The notes under the pieces were generated by a model. That model was not told where the DNA came from, searched no databases, and worked only from the letters and a program-made list of their open reading frames with translations. The position numbers were made by a program, and so were the translations under genes. Positions 62,652 to 64,000 of a DNA stretch of 64,000 bases are shown in pieces (within the stretch, counting starts at the first letter, position 1; each line of letters starts with the position of its first letter). This stretch comes from Elysia chlorotica. Taxonomy: Eukaryota > Mollusca > Gastropoda > Plakobranchidae. The DNA lies in NCBI GenBank assembly GCA_003991915.1, contig RQTK01000004.1:1-64000 (forward strand), in the 5' to 3' direction.

Positions 62652-62855
62652 GCTGTGTGAATCTGTGGGGACGCAAAGTCCTTCGCTCAGCCATGGGTGC
62701 CCATTTCAACATCCCTATATACAGTGCAATTGGCTGGGAAGAGATCAACAACTATATAGACCCTCAAGCACAAGTTCTGCTGGCTAGCAACTTTACAGCA
62801 ACCACTACGGAGCATGCCTTTGATTCTCATTTAGACGCAGATAAGCTTGACATGA
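62652..62855 (+). CDS. MRM3: MRM3 exon (between SPOUT motifs)
   Basis: It reads (G)CVNLWGRKVLRSAMGAHF, then NIPIYSAIGWEEINNYIDPQ and on to HLDADKLDM, plus one base. W..KVLR(A/S).MGAHF..P(I/V) is diagnostic of the TrmH/MRM3 group. The acceptor is GCTCCAG and the donor is GTAAGT. Confidence 0.95.
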
Positions 62856-63796
62856 GTAAGTTAAATTTGTAATGTGATAATGTTAGTGTATCATCCTTGT
62901 CTTGGAGATTTATTTTAATATGATAGATCTAAGTTCCTTAAAGAATATCAGAATATCATAGGGTATTTTTTAAATTGTATATGTTATTGTTGATTTTTTC
63001 CTAGATCTACCTACAAGTAAAAGTAGAGAATCGATATATTTATACATAGCAGATTTCCATTAAGTTTCATAGGCACATTAAGTCTTAAATGGCCAGTTAA
63101 GTGGAGAACAGACTTATATCAATGAAGTTTATTCCCATTTCTTTTTGTTAACTTTGCAAGGGGGTAAAATCTCTTTTGGCTTTTAAATTGAAATCACTTC
63201 TGTTTCCTTTGGCAAGAAGTAACACCTTAATTTTATTTGTCCATTGAGCCGCATTTTTTAAATGTATGATTTATTCCTGATATTTCGATATATAATTTAA
63301 GTAAGGAAAACACAAAAGACAATATTGGGGGATATTGTAAAAATTCTCGTTTTTCTGTCATTTTTGTTCATTGTTTTTTTTTTTTTCCCTCTCTTTTAAA
63401 TGTAATTTTATGATCTTAAAGACAATGAATAAAAGAAATTCCATACTTTGCCTGCAATGAAACCAGCTTCATGATGGCTCATTCATTACATATTTTTAAC
63501 ATACATAGTGGTACATTTTCTAAACTTGAGGGAGGAAATGCAGTTTAGAATGCTGCCAACAGGATAACATCTTGGATTGACAAGCTAATCATGGAGTTGT
63601 AACCATATGTTACTACTAATACAATGTGTAGAAACTCGCCGGGGAGTTCGATAATCGAGAGTCTTTAAAGAAGAAACCTTCCTTATCGCAATATTTTATA
63701 TGAAAACAAAGATTTTTAAACTCAGAATTGTAAGTGTCCTTGGACTGGCCAATTACTAAAAATTAATTTGTCAATTTTTTTTTTCACTTAAATCAA

Positions 63797-64000
63797 GGTT
63801 ATGAAGCAGATACCTCTGACTCCGAGAACCTCCCTCCCACCCTTCAACAAAGATGCTGTTGGAACAGACAACAGTAGTCCATCAGAGTCAGATGTGTACT
63901 ACAAGTTCCATAATGTTCCTTTGCCTGTGTTTGAGTATTCCGAGGTCCAGCTCGGTTTGAGCGACAAGAGGAATAAAGCTCTGAACAACAACGAAAATAT
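63797..64000 (+). CDS. MRM3: MRM3 exon, runs off the window
   Basis: If the acceptor is AATCAAG (exon from 63797) the frame from the preceding exon reads YEADTSDSENLPP and then stops. The plausible continuation FNKDAVGTDNSSPSESD, VYYKFHNVPLPVFEYSEVQL and SDKRNKALNN is one frame over, with the switch within a C-rich stretch (about 63830-63842). Either a base is missing or extra in that run, or the true acceptor or an extra small exon differs. MRM3 has a variable acidic insert here before SPOUT motif 2, which lies beyond 64000. Confidence 0.65.

Overview
The window looks like a piece of an animal nuclear genome, most likely a gastropod mollusc (lineage is my inference). It has low gene density, small phase-consistent exons in kilobase introns, very abundant (GA)n/(CT)n microsatellites, a tRNA-derived SINE family with many copies, and LINEs of several clades plus a Penelope-like element. 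One 603-base assembly gap (40966-41568) is present.

Layout. 1-7867 is intergenic or 5' flank: GA microsatellites, a long imperfect inverted repeat (about 1976-4255) and an antisense, decayed L1/Tx1-type LINE (about 4560-6960). 7868-40277 (+) is ACSS3, a mitochondrial short-chain (propionyl) acyl-CoA synthetase. Sixteen coding exons could be placed with matching splice phases. One exon near the 3' end, which should carry the catalytic-lysine motif, was not found, and the exons around its place are out of phase with each other. The introns hold SINEs, LINE 3' ends, duplicated blocks, and purine and G-rich tracts. 40278-47900 is downstream sequence with the gap, a Penelope-like element with a long open RT plus GIY-YIG frame (42055-43701, -) and two pieces of an RNase H-bearing LINE.

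48067-50312 is a recent, rearranged tandem duplication. 53481-57985 (-) holds the last two coding exons of NFYA, a CCAAT-binding transcription factor subunit. The intron between them contains an exact 617-base direct duplication flanking a 2.4 kb insert with inverted termini. 58480-60730 (+) holds two tandem L2/CR1-type LINE fragments. 60963-64000 (+) holds four exons of MRM3, a mitochondrial 16S rRNA 2'-O-methyltransferase. Its first exon and its 3' end were not found in the window.

The three genes are neighbours, not a functional unit: ACSS3 and MRM3 both act in mitochondria, while NFYA is nuclear and lies on the opposite strand. I found no convincing new biological system. The most informative oddities are the missing ACSS3 exon, the interleaving of incomplete NFYA and MRM3 models, and several recent duplications, some of which may be assembly or haplotype artefacts.
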